Positions 1-6,537 of a stretch of DNA of 10,094 nucleotides are shown here, in pieces. A program made the position numbers and the translations under genes. The stretch lies in assembly GCA_963609725.1 (NCBI GenBank), contig CAVDLI010000056.1, forward strand, positions 1 to 10,094. Direction: 5' to 3'. This DNA is from UBA9732 sp963609725 (GTDB lineage Bacteria; Spirochaetota; Spirochaetia; Sphaerochaetales; Sphaerochaetaceae). Position 1 is the first letter of the stretch. Each line of letters opens with the position of its first letter. Under the pieces are notes generated by a model that was not told the origin of the DNA, ran no database searches, and worked only from the letters and a program-made list of their open reading frames with translations.

Positions 1-76
1 TACATGCATCTTTATATTGCATAACCTTTGCAAACATATAATCATTCTCTAATGCCACTAATTTTTCTTTTGCCAT
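1..76 (-). CDS. Rpn-family PD-(D/E)XK nuclease/transposase, N-terminus only
   Basis: Only the first 25 codons are present; the gene continues off the left edge. The reverse strand reads an ATG at 76 followed by MAKEKLVALENDYMFAKVMQ and five further residues. The 'xNDYMFAKVM' opening is typical of Rpn-family proteins (recombination-promoting nuclease / putative transposase, PD-(D/E)XK fold), which are often multicopy in treponemes and clostridia. The start is supported by a GAGGT ribosome binding site (84-88 on the reverse strand) seven bases before the ATG. Catalytic residues lie outside the window, so activity and intactness cannot be judged. The family call rests on a short stretch and is moderately confident; that a gene starts here is more certain. 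Confidence 0.6.
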   Translation of the reverse strand, partial: MAKEKLVALENDYMFAKVMQYKDAC

Positions 77-102
77 AAATGATACCTCAAGTAGTAAGTT
101 TT

Positions 103-171
103 AGAGTTCTGAGGTCCTCAAGAACCTCTTCTATGAACTCTTTAGAGGTTTTTGTGGCTTTTCAAAACCTC
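103..171. repeat. Cluster of degenerate palindromes between the Rpn gene and argR
   Basis: The non-coding stretch 77-459 has no convincing gene. Its left part holds nested inverted repeats: GTTC-TGAGG (106-114) opposite CCTCA-A-GAAC (116-125); AGAGTTC (103-109) opposite GAACTCT (135-141); and GAGGTTTT (145-152) opposite AAAACCTC (164-171). The GAGGTTTT/AAAACCTC words match the ends of the longer repeats that flank argR, so this is probably a decayed member of the same family. A terminator role is possible but no clean stem followed by a T-run is seen. Confidence 0.4.
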
Positions 172-286
172 ATTCAACCTCTTTACTTACTAGATAAAAA
201 TTTGAGGTATTTTCATTCACAGTTTTTAGATGATTTACGAGCTAAATACTTGCAAGTAAAAGAAAAAGAAATTTTTGATGGCTTTT

Positions 287-378
287 AGAGGTTTTTGCAA
301 AATGAGCTTTGTGAAGATTGGTTTTGGAATTTAGTAGCTATCAAAAAATGTGATTTTGAATATTCATGCAAAAACTTT
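287..378. repeat. Palindrome-ended dispersed repeat, copy 1 (upstream of argR)
   Basis: The left end is AGAGGTTTTTGCAAAA (287-302) and the right end contains TGCAAAAAC (367-375), the exact reverse complement of GTTTTTGCA at 291-299. The first 26 bases (287-312) match 931-956 of copy 2 with a single difference, and patchy similarity (GTTTTGGA, TAGC/AAGC) continues inside. The element ends about 80 bp before the argR start, so argR's promoter must lie within or just after it. It looks like a small non-coding palindromic repeat (MITE- or REP-like) and encodes nothing. Confidence 0.6.
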
Positions 379-459
379 GTTAAAAGATACAGTTAAATGT
401 TGCTTTTAGCAGGCTCTTCGTTGTATCCTAAAAAACGGTCAAAAAAGGATGTGCACCAT

Positions 460-930
460 ATGAAACAAAGATACAACAGATTGTCTGCAATTAAAGACAT
501 AATTAAGAAAAATAGAGTAGATAACCAAGACACGCTCTTATCACTTTTGAAGAATGAGGGTTTTGATGTTACACAAGCAACTCTTTCCAGAGACTTAAAA
601 ACTCTTAAAGTTGGAAAGATTTCTGATGGTTGGAGTGGTTATTATTATTCTTTACCAGAAAACGACTTAGTTGCAGAATCAGAGAAAAGTTATATCCAAG
701 ATGTCCGCCGTGGAGTTGTTTCTATTGAGTTCAGTGGTAATGTAGGAGTTATTAAAACAAGAACAGGGCATGCTACAGGAGTTGCATTTGCACTAGAAAC
801 ACTCTGCTTGCCTGAGATTTTGGGAACTCTTGCAGGAGATGATACAATTTTAGTTCTTCTTCGTGAGGGGTATACTAGAGAGGACCTCTTAGAAAGTTTT
901 AAGACTAGAATTCCAGAAACTAATGATTAA
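460..930 (+). CDS. argR: Arginine repressor ArgR
   Basis: A 156-residue DNA-binding regulator that senses L-arginine and controls arginine biosynthesis and/or catabolism genes; family members work as hexamers on ARG-box operators. The N-terminal winged helix-turn-helix covers about residues 4-65, with the recognition segment VTQATLSRDLKTLKV (37-51). The C-terminal oligomerisation and arginine-binding domain (about 80-150) carries the hallmark GTLAGDDT (122-129); D127/D128 correspond to the paired aspartates that contact arginine in characterised ArgR proteins. I chose the ATG at 460 over an upstream in-frame ATG at 397: AAAAAAGGA (441-449) sits at good spacing before 460, and a 156-residue product matches normal ArgR length, whereas the longer version adds 21 residues unlike the family. 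No arginine genes are adjacent, so its targets lie elsewhere. It is flanked by two copies of a palindromic repeat, the second beginning at the base after its stop codon. Confidence 0.95.
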   Translation: MKQRYNRLSAIKDIIKKNRVDNQDTLLSLLKNEGFDVTQATLSRDLKTLKVGKISDGWSGYYYSLPENDLVAESEKSYIQDVRRGVVSIEFSGNVGVIKTRTGHATGVAFALETLCLPEILGTLAGDDTILVLLREGYTREDLLESFKTRIPETND

Positions 931-1021
931 AGAAGTTTTTGCAAAATGAGCTTTGTAGAAACCAGTTTTGGAGTTCTTAAGCAAAGCCAAGAACTTTGAA
1001 GGCAGTTTTGCAAAAACCTCT
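931..1021. repeat. Palindrome-ended dispersed repeat, copy 2 (abuts argR stop)
   Basis: The left end AGAAGTTTTTGCAAAA (931-946) and right end TTTTGCAAAAACCTCT (1006-1021) are inverted repeats matching at 15 of 16 positions. The reverse complement of the right end equals the left end of copy 1 exactly. A second hairpin is nested inside: AGTTCTT (972-978) opposite AAGAACT (989-995). The whole 91-bp unit can therefore fold into a long cruciform or RNA stem. It begins immediately after the argR TAA and could end or stabilise the argR transcript, although no T-run follows. Confidence 0.65.
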
Positions 1022-1033
1022 AAGCATAGTTCT

Positions 1034-1088
1034 TTATAATAACCGTTATAATAACCGTTACAATAAATTCATAATAAGTTTATAATAA
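1034..1088 (+). promoter_or_regulatory. Tandem TATAAT-like repeats; probable pgi promoter region
   Basis: TTATAATAACCG occurs twice in perfect tandem (1034-1045, 1046-1057), followed by a diverged TTACAATAA (1058-1066) and another TTATAATAA (1080-1088). Three exact TATAAT hexamers result (1035, 1047, 1081). The stretch ends 21 bp before the chosen pgi start, so promoter function is likely, but no good -35 hexamer at standard spacing was found for any of the three boxes. The active one cannot be chosen from sequence alone. Confidence 0.45.
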
Positions 1089-1109
1089 AAGTCCAAAGGA
1101 GACATGAAT

Positions 1110-2723
1110 ATGGAATGCTCTTCTAAATGTTCCGTTAATTATGTTGATATGGATAAGACTAAGAGTTTTAGAAAACTTTTGGCCTGTGCACCCTTTGACG
1201 TTAAAACTGGTTTAACTCCAAAAAGAATTAAAGAAAGTACTATCCCAGAAGCCGGCTCTTTTTCTTTCAACTACGCTTCACTTCCGGTAGATGACACAAT
1301 AATCAATGTTTTGCAAGAACTTGCCAACGAACAGCAACTTATTGAAAAATATAAGGAACTTTTGTCTGGCAAAGTTATGAACGTGGGAGAAAACAGGCTT
1401 GTTTTACACCATTTGACACGAGGCCGAGCACTAGAAAACATAAGCATTAATGTAGATGGTGTTGAAAAAGGTGCTTTCTACGAAGAAGAACTTTCTAAAA
1501 TTAAAGAGTTCTCTGACAAAGTACGAAGTGGTGCAATAAAAGGTTCTACCGGCAAAGAAATTACAAATGTAGTTCAAATTGGCATTGGTGGTTCTGATTT
1601 AGGGCCAAGAGCTTTGTGTTATGCTTTAAGCTTAATAGACAAATCTTATGGGTGTTCTAAAAAACTCAATGCAAGGTTTCTTTCCAATGTAGATCCTGAT
1701 GATGCTGCAAATGTCCTTTGTGATTTGGACTTGGAATCTACTTTATTTATACTGGTTTCAAAAAGTGGAACAACCCAAGAGACGCTTGCAAACCGTGATT
1801 TAGTGTTCAAAGTTATGAATGACAGTAAAATCCCTGGTCTTGTTCCCTCAAAACATATTGTTGCTGTTACAAGTAACACTAGTCCATTGGCAAAAGATTC
1901 AAATATTCTAGCTGCTTTTTATATGGACGATTACATTGGAGGCAGGTATTCATCAACAAGTGCTGTTGGTGGTGTAGTGCTGTCATTAGTCTATGGTTTT
2001 AACATCTTTAGAGAAATCTTAGATGGAGCTCATGAAGAAGACAAAGTAGCATTAGAGCCAAATATTCGTAAAAATGGCATTTTAATGGATGCAATGATTG
2101 GAATTTACTTACGCAATGTACTTGGTGCGCCTTATAGTGCCGTTTTGCCTTACAGCCAAGAATTGCATAGAATTCCAGCTCATTTACAGCAGCTAGACAT
2201 GGAGTCTAACGGCAAACATGTAAATAGAGAAGGAAAAAGGCTGGATTATAAAACAGGGCCTGTAATTTTTGGAGAGCCAGGTACAAATGGGCAACATTCA
2301 TTTTATCAGCTCTTACACCAAGGAACAGACATTGTCCCAATGCAGTTTATAGGATTTAGAGAAGCACAAGGTTCTCTTGATTGTGAAAGTGGTGGTTCTA
2401 CAAGTCATGAAAAACTTAACGCAAATCTTGTCGCTCAAATTGTTGCATTCTCTTGTGGCAAAGAGAATGAAGATAATCCCAACAAGTCTTTTGATGGAAA
2501 CCGTCCTTCAAGTTTGCTTGTCGCCTCTAAACTCACGCCATTTGCATTGGGAGCTCTTCTTTCACATTTTGAAAACAAAGTTATGTTCCAAGGTTTTGTA
2601 TGGAATATAAATAGTTTTGACCAAGAGGGCGTGCAACTTGGAAAGATTTTGGCTAAGAAAGTTCTCTCTGGGTGCGAGGGTGATGGAAATTTGGAAGCAT
2701 ATGCTCACTTGCTTTCAAAATAA
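1110..2723 (+). CDS. pgi: Glucose-6-phosphate isomerase
   Basis: A 537-residue cytosolic enzyme that interconverts glucose 6-phosphate and fructose 6-phosphate in glycolysis and gluconeogenesis. Visible family landmarks: GIGGSDLGPR (about 155-165), the phosphate-binding SKSGTTQET (about 217-225), the first PGI signature DDYIGGRYSSTS (about 270-281), and the second signature SFDQEGVQLGK ending at K512. Catalytic residues by family alignment are E365 (in LDMESNGK), H396 (in NGQHSF) and K512, all intact. Two in-frame ATGs compete at 1104 and 1110; AGGAG (1097-1101) lies only two bases from the first but eight from the second, so 1110 is preferred. The short Cys-containing N-terminus (MECSSKCS) precedes the conserved fold. 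Nothing next to it belongs to glycolysis, and no strong terminator follows before lemA, so some read-through into the next operon is possible. Confidence 0.96.
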   Translation: MECSSKCSVNYVDMDKTKSFRKLLACAPFDVKTGLTPKRIKESTIPEAGSFSFNYASLPVDDTIINVLQELANEQQLIEKYKELLSGKVMNVGENRLVLHHLTRGRALENISINVDGVEKGAFYEEELSKIKEFSDKVRSGAIKGSTGKEITNVVQIGIGGSDLGPRALCYALSLIDKSYGCSKKLNARFLSNVDPDDAANVLCDLDLESTLFILVSKSGTTQETLANRDLVFKVMNDSKIPGLVPSKHIVAVTSNTSPLAKDSNILAAFYMDDYIGGRYSSTSAVGGVVLSLVYGFNIFREILDGAHEEDKVALEPNIRKNGILMDAMIGIYLRNVLGAPYSAVLPYSQELHRIPAHLQQLDMESNGKHVNREGKRLDYKTGPVIFGEPGTNGQHSFYQLLHQGTDIVPMQFIGFREAQGSLDCESGGSTSHEKLNANLVAQIVAFSCGKENEDNPNKSFDGNRPSSLLVASKLTPFALGALLSHFENKVMFQGFVWNINSFDQEGVQLGKILAKKVLSGCEGDGNLEAYAHLLSK

Positions 2724-2831
2724 TCCCAAAACAATTTCAAAATAACTGGCTTTTTGCTACGTCAAGAAAGCTGAACAAAAACTGGGCCAAAAATTACAAA
2801 ATGAATAAATTAAAAGATGGGAGGTTTTAAA

Positions 2832-3386
2832 ATGACACTCTTTATTATCATTGCTATTGTGGTTGTCCTCGCACTTCTTATTATGTCTGCATACAACAAA
2901 TGTGTAAGACTTAAAAATCAAAGTGAAGAAGCATACGCTCAAATTGATGCGCACCTTAAGCAACGCTACGACCTTGTTCCAAATCTTGTTGAAACTGTAA
3001 AAGGGTACGCCGGGCATGAGCAAAAAACCTTGACAGCTGTAATTGAAGCAAGAAATAAGGCCATGAGCGCAGGCAGTATTGAGGAAAAGGACAAGGCCGA
3101 TAACGCCTTTGCAGGCACTCTTAAGAGTCTTTTTGCTTTATCTGAAGCATATCCAGAGCTCAAAGCAAATACTAATTTTACTAACTTACAGGAGCAACTT
3201 TCTTCTTTAGAAAAAGATATCTTACAAGCTAGAAAGTACTACAATGCTGTAGTTAAGACTTTCAATACTACAATAGAAACTTTCCCAACTTCTTTGATTG
3301 TTGGAATGTTTGGTTCAAAATTCAAAAAGATGTCTTATCTTGAAGTATCTAGTGAAGAGAAACAAAACGTAAAAGTTCAGTTCTAA
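2832..3386 (+). CDS. lemA: LemA family membrane-anchored protein
   Basis: A 184-residue protein with one N-terminal membrane helix (about 2-19) followed by a mostly helical extramembrane domain. Characteristic LemA blocks are all present: YN at 21-22 just after the helix, IDAHLKQRYDLVPNLVETVK (38-57), HE (62-63), YPELKAN (107-113), ARKYYNAVVKTFN (133-145) and FPTSLI (151-156). The family is widespread, its biochemical role is not settled, and it often sits next to DUF2207 or other Gly-rich-tailed membrane proteins, as here. The start at 2832 has GGGAGG (2819-2824) seven bases upstream; an ATG at 2817 overlaps that site and is less likely. The stop lies 12 bases before the next gene, so it is probably the first gene of a lemA-DUF2207-DUF92 operon. 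Confidence 0.95.
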   Translation: MTLFIIIAIVVVLALLIMSAYNKCVRLKNQSEEAYAQIDAHLKQRYDLVPNLVETVKGYAGHEQKTLTAVIEARNKAMSAGSIEEKDKADNAFAGTLKSLFALSEAYPELKANTNFTNLQEQLSSLEKDILQARKYYNAVVKTFNTTIETFPTSLIVGMFGSKFKKMSYLEVSSEEKQNVKVQF

Positions 3387-3398
3387 AGTATAACTCTA

Positions 3399-5324
3399 AT
3401 GAAAAAAGTTTTTCTTTTACTTGTTGTTGCATTTATCTCTTTAATGTCCTCTACGGCCGTTTTTGCCTCAGATTATTATATAGAAAGCTATGATTTGGCC
3501 ATTGAAGTAGGCAATAATGCAGTACATAAAGTACAAGAAAAACTTGATTTTATTTTCCAAAGTCCACGCCATGGGTTTTATAGGGAAATTCCTTACGATT
3601 ACACTTCTTACAAAGGCATAGAAGCACGAATTACAAATTTACAGTGTTCAGAACCATTTGAAACAGAGTGGGAAGGCGGGTATTTGGTTATGCAAATTGG
3701 CTCTGCAGACACTACTGTTTATGGGCGCAAATCATATACAATTTCTTACGATTATGACCTTTATGCTGATACTAACGACCTTTATGATGAGTTTTATTTC
3801 AATCTTTTGGGTAGTTATTGGGAATGTCCCGTTCAAGAAGTATCATTTTCTGTATTGATACCGTACGTAGAGGGTTACAATCTTTCAGAGATACTACAAG
3901 ATAATGTCTGGCTTACACGAGGAAAATACGGCTCAACTTCTACTTCTAATATAGAATACACTGTTGATATTTTATCTGATGGCTCTGCAGTAATTTGTGG
4001 ACGTGCTTCTAATTTTAAGCCTTATGAGTCTCTTACTTTGCGTGTTCAACTTCCCAATAACTGGTATAAAAATGCACGCACGCCTTGGGATTACAGAAAT
4101 ATTTTTGCAATTATAAATCCAATTATTTCTGTTCTATTACTTGCTCTTGTCGCTTGGGTTTGGATGCGCTATGGACGTGATCCAGTTCCAATTGTTTTAG
4201 CTAGGTTTGAAGCACCTGATGATCTTTCACCTCTTTTGGTAGGGTATTTGAGTGATAAAGTTGCAAACGATAAAGATATAATTTCTATGCTTTTTTATTG
4301 GGCTGACAAAGGTCTTCTTTCAATAACAGAAGAAAAAAAAGATAAATTCAGTTTTAAGAAGCTCAAAGAAATTGAACAATATGCAATTGAAAACTCAACT
4401 AATATTCCATATTTTGAGGTTCAATTATTCAACGGATTTTTCAAAAATTGTGCTGTTGGAGAGTCTGTCAATTTCAAAGATCTTGAGAAAAGTAACTTCT
4501 TTGAATGTATGGCAAATGTTAAAGCACGTGTTCCAAGTTTTTTTAAGAAAGAAAGAAGTTTGACTTCTCCCAAAAGTGAAATTTTAGCTGCAGTGTTTGC
4601 ATTCGTAGCGGTCGTTCCTCTTTTGTTATTCTTCTTTAGATTGTCGTTGTGTGAATTTCCAAACGATATTTCTTATATTGTTTTAGTTCTTGCAGTTATT
4701 CTTCCTTCTCTTAATGCTGGAATTTTTCATTTGCTTTTTAGAAAGTGGTACATTAGAACTTCAAATGTTATTCCTGTAATTTTTAGCATTGGGATATCGG
4801 TCTTGGGGTTGATGGTTTTAAGTGCCGTTGGGACTTCTGTTGTGGGTGATGCGGGCATGGTTCAGGCAAGTGTTGCCGTTGTGAGTTCTGCGCTGATTTC
4901 GTTTTTTGCTTCAATTATGCCAAGACGTAGTCCGTACGGAAATAAGATGTTGGAAGAAGTGCTTGGGTATAGAGAGTTTATTGAAAAAGTTGAGCTTTCT
5001 GTGCTTCGTATGCTCATAGATGACGACCCCATGCTGTATTACCATGTTTTAAGTTATGCTATTGTGCTTGGGCTTGAAAATTCGTGGGCTGACAAGTTCA
5101 AAGAAATAACAATACCTCCTGCTTCGTGGTATTGTGGGCCAAGTGCTTTTGATGCTTATTATATTTCAAGAATGGCTTCAAGAATGGCGCATGTTATGCC
5201 GGCTTCTATTGTTCCAAAGACTTCTAGTTCTCCAAATCCGGGGTTGCATGTTGGCGGTAGCAGTTTTGGTGGCAGTGGTTTCTCGGGCGGTGGTTTTGGC
5301 GGTGGTGGTGGCCGTGCTTGGTAA
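3399..5324 (+). CDS. DUF2207 membrane protein with Gly-rich C-terminus
   Basis: A 641-residue envelope protein of unknown function. Residues 1-23 form a signal peptide (MKKVF, hydrophobic core, VFA before S24). An exported beta-rich DUF2207 domain follows (about 25-225). A membrane helix at about 235-257 ends in the hallmark YGRDP (258-262), then a cytoplasmic winged-helix-like segment (about 270-385). Four more hydrophobic stretches lie at about 394-415, 423-446, 457-478 and 487-507. The late family blocks PRRSPYG, GYREFIEKVE and LSYAIVLGLE are present. The protein ends in a Gly/Ser/Phe-rich tail (about 618-641, closing GGGGGRAW), which is typical of the family and may mark display or a disordered interaction segment. 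No clear Shine-Dalgarno precedes the ATG, 12 bases after the lemA stop, suggesting translational coupling to lemA. LemA and DUF2207 are frequent neighbours, which implies a shared membrane process. Confidence 0.92.
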   Translation: MKKVFLLLVVAFISLMSSTAVFASDYYIESYDLAIEVGNNAVHKVQEKLDFIFQSPRHGFYREIPYDYTSYKGIEARITNLQCSEPFETEWEGGYLVMQIGSADTTVYGRKSYTISYDYDLYADTNDLYDEFYFNLLGSYWECPVQEVSFSVLIPYVEGYNLSEILQDNVWLTRGKYGSTSTSNIEYTVDILSDGSAVICGRASNFKPYESLTLRVQLPNNWYKNARTPWDYRNIFAIINPIISVLLLALVAWVWMRYGRDPVPIVLARFEAPDDLSPLLVGYLSDKVANDKDIISMLFYWADKGLLSITEEKKDKFSFKKLKEIEQYAIENSTNIPYFEVQLFNGFFKNCAVGESVNFKDLEKSNFFECMANVKARVPSFFKKERSLTSPKSEILAAVFAFVAVVPLLLFFFRLSLCEFPNDISYIVLVLAVILPSLNAGIFHLLFRKWYIRTSNVIPVIFSIGISVLGLMVLSAVGTSVVGDAGMVQASVAVVSSALISFFASIMPRRSPYGNKMLEEVLGYREFIEKVELSVLRMLIDDDPMLYYHVLSYAIVLGLENSWADKFKEITIPPASWYCGPSAFDAYYISRMASRMAHVMPASIVPKTSSSPNPGLHVGGSSFGGSGFSGGGFGGGGGRAW

Positions 5325-6240
5325 TCTTGACGATAAAATTTTCTCTCTTGCGTGGCCTTTTCCTCTTCTTTTTGTAATTGCACTAGTCTCTCTTTGGGTT
5401 TTAGTTGAATTTTTAAGGGGCAGTTTTGATTTAGGTGGCTCTATTGCAACTTTTGTTATGGGTGTGATTGTACTGTGGACCACAAAACTTGAGGGCTTTT
5501 TCTTGCTTTTTCTATGTGTTGTGTTTTCTACTGTTGCTAAAAAGTTTTGTGCTAGTAGTGCCGGGGGTGCTAGTGATTTAGGTGGTTCTAGTAATACAGG
5601 TGGCTCTGGGGGCAGTAGTGCTGATTGTGCTAGTAATTTTGGTGATTTTGGGCGCAGTAGTGCTAAACTTGGCATGTCACAGGTTCTTGCAAGAGCTTTA
5701 ATGATAATGCTTTCTGCTCTTATGTGGTATGTTTTGGGGACATTGCCTTCTCTTGTTATGTTTGGTGCATCAATAGCAGAATTTTTTGCTGACTCTTTAG
5801 CAAGTAGTATTGGCTCATTGAGTAAAAGCTCTCCTTTTTCAATTAGAAATTTTGCTCCTGTTCAAAAAGGCTTTTCTGGCGGAGTTACACTTTTGGGTAT
5901 TCTTGCTTCGTTTGTAGCCTCTATTGTGGTGGGATTTTCGTGGGTGTTATTGTTCTATAACAATATTGGGTTGCAAGAAATTTCAAAATATATTGCGCTT
6001 TGCTCTGTGATTGCTCTTACTGGTTTTATGGGCTCAATTATTGATTCTTATCTTGGCGCTTGCGTTCAGGCTCATTATATAAATCCAAAGACAGGGCAGT
6101 TGACAGAAAAAGATAGAGAAGACGGCCTTGATAATGAACTTTCATATGGGCTTAGATGGGTAGACAATGATATGGTAAATCTACTTTCTAATATATTCAG
6201 TGCTGTTTTTTCTTTTGGGATGGCGTTTTTCTTGGTTTAG
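5314..6240 (+). CDS. DUF92 (TMEM19/VTE6-like) integral membrane protein
   Basis: A multi-pass membrane protein of about 308 residues. Family features in order: an N-terminal helix then FLRGSFDLGGSIATFVMG, like the usual 'R-x-L-xxx-G-x-x-A-x-x-x-G' block; SQVLARAL, matching the 'QVLANG' region; FADSLASSIG (D160), the counterpart of the usual 'ADTxASExG'; GFSGGVTLLG; GSIIDSYLGACVQ (240-252); and LRWVDNDMVNLLSN near the end. The plant member VTE6 is a phytyl-phosphate kinase; bacterial members are not assigned. Two oddities: Glu of the ASE motif is replaced by Ser, and residues about 81-117 form a Gly/Ser/Ala-rich linker. The start is uncertain. In-frame GTGs at 5302, 5305, 5308 and 5314 are available; 5314 overlaps the DUF2207 stop by 11 bases. 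An ATG at 5134 is open but would run 180 bases inside the conserved DUF2207 end and adds residues unlike the family. Confidence 0.82.
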   Translation: MLGNLDDKIFSLAWPFPLLFVIALVSLWVLVEFLRGSFDLGGSIATFVMGVIVLWTTKLEGFFLLFLCVVFSTVAKKFCASSAGGASDLGGSSNTGGSGGSSADCASNFGDFGRSSAKLGMSQVLARALMIMLSALMWYVLGTLPSLVMFGASIAEFFADSLASSIGSLSKSSPFSIRNFAPVQKGFSGGVTLLGILASFVASIVVGFSWVLLFYNNIGLQEISKYIALCSVIALTGFMGSIIDSYLGACVQAHYINPKTGQLTEKDREDGLDNELSYGLRWVDNDMVNLLSNIFSAVFSFGMAFFLV

Positions 6241-6373
6241 TGGTCAGCTGTGGTTGGCTTAGTGGTTTAGCCGCGGTTAGCTTAGTAGTTAGCAGTGATT
6301 GGTTTAATGGCTAGCTACAGTTGGCGCAGTTGTTAGCTGTGGTTTGCTTAGCAGTCAGCTACAAGCAATTTAA
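6241..6373 (+). repeat. Degenerate 22-nt tandem array after the DUF92 stop
   Basis: Six imperfect units of 22-23 nt can be laid end to end, starting at 6241, 6263, 6286, 6308, 6330 and 6352. The consensus is close to TGGTTAGCTGTGGTTGGCTTAG. The array starts at the base after the TAG stop, and the last bases of the gene (TTGGTTTAG) resemble a unit end, so the array may have grown out of or into the gene's 3' end. All three forward frames are interrupted by stops, so it is not coding. Beyond it (6374-6434) lies only AT-rich sequence with short TTTACT/TTCATTTTT reiterations. Confidence 0.6.
6344..6371 (+). terminator. Possible weak terminator for the lemA-DUF2207-DUF92 unit
   Basis: TTGCTTAGC (6344-6352) can pair with GCT (6358-6360) and AAGCAA (6363-6368) across a 5-base loop and a 2-base bulge, followed by TTTAATGGTTTTT. 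The stem comes from the last two units of the 22-nt array. The T-run is interrupted, so this is a candidate only; it is the best stem seen between the DUF92 stop and groEL. Confidence 0.25.
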
Positions 6374-6434
6374 TGGTTTTTCACTCTTTAATTTGCTTCA
6401 TTTTTGTTTCATTTTTACTTTACTTTTACTTTAC

Positions 6435-6509
6435 TTGATTTATCAATAATTCTTTTGTATCTTTTCCATTGGTCGGCGGTATGCCGGTTACATTTTTTTG
6501 TTAAACAAA
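6435..6509 (+). promoter_or_regulatory. groEL leader: candidate promoter and two small palindromes
   Basis: A candidate sigma70-like promoter is TTGATT (6435-6440), a 17-base spacer, then TATCTT (6458-6463). Downstream are CGGC-GGTAT-GCCG (6474-6486), a GC stem in very AT-rich surroundings, and TTTGTTAAACAAA (6497-6509), a 13-base palindrome around one central A. Either could be an operator or leader hairpin. No CIRCE element (TTAGCACTC-N9-GAGTGCTAA), the usual HrcA operator, is present here. The groEL ribosome binding site follows at 6525-6530. Confidence 0.35.
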
Positions 6510-6537
6510 CAATATGTTGTATAAAGAGGATAAATTT

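Noticed and set aside
79..288. 69-codon open frame on the + strand left of argR
   Set aside because: It starts head-on at the Rpn gene's leader, has no ribosome binding site, and runs through the palindromic words before ending inside repeat copy 1; the translation resembles nothing I recognise.
2749..2771. Hairpin GCTTTTTG / CAAGAAAGC between pgi and lemA as a terminator
   Set aside because: The 8-bp stem has a bulged G, is AT-rich, and is not followed by a T-run on either strand.
5178..5675. Long reverse-strand open frame opposite the DUF2207 end and DUF92 start
   Set aside because: It is the antisense of Gly/Ser-rich codons, which rarely give stops on the other strand; its Pro/Ala/Lys/Thr-rich product has no family features and both sense genes are well supported.
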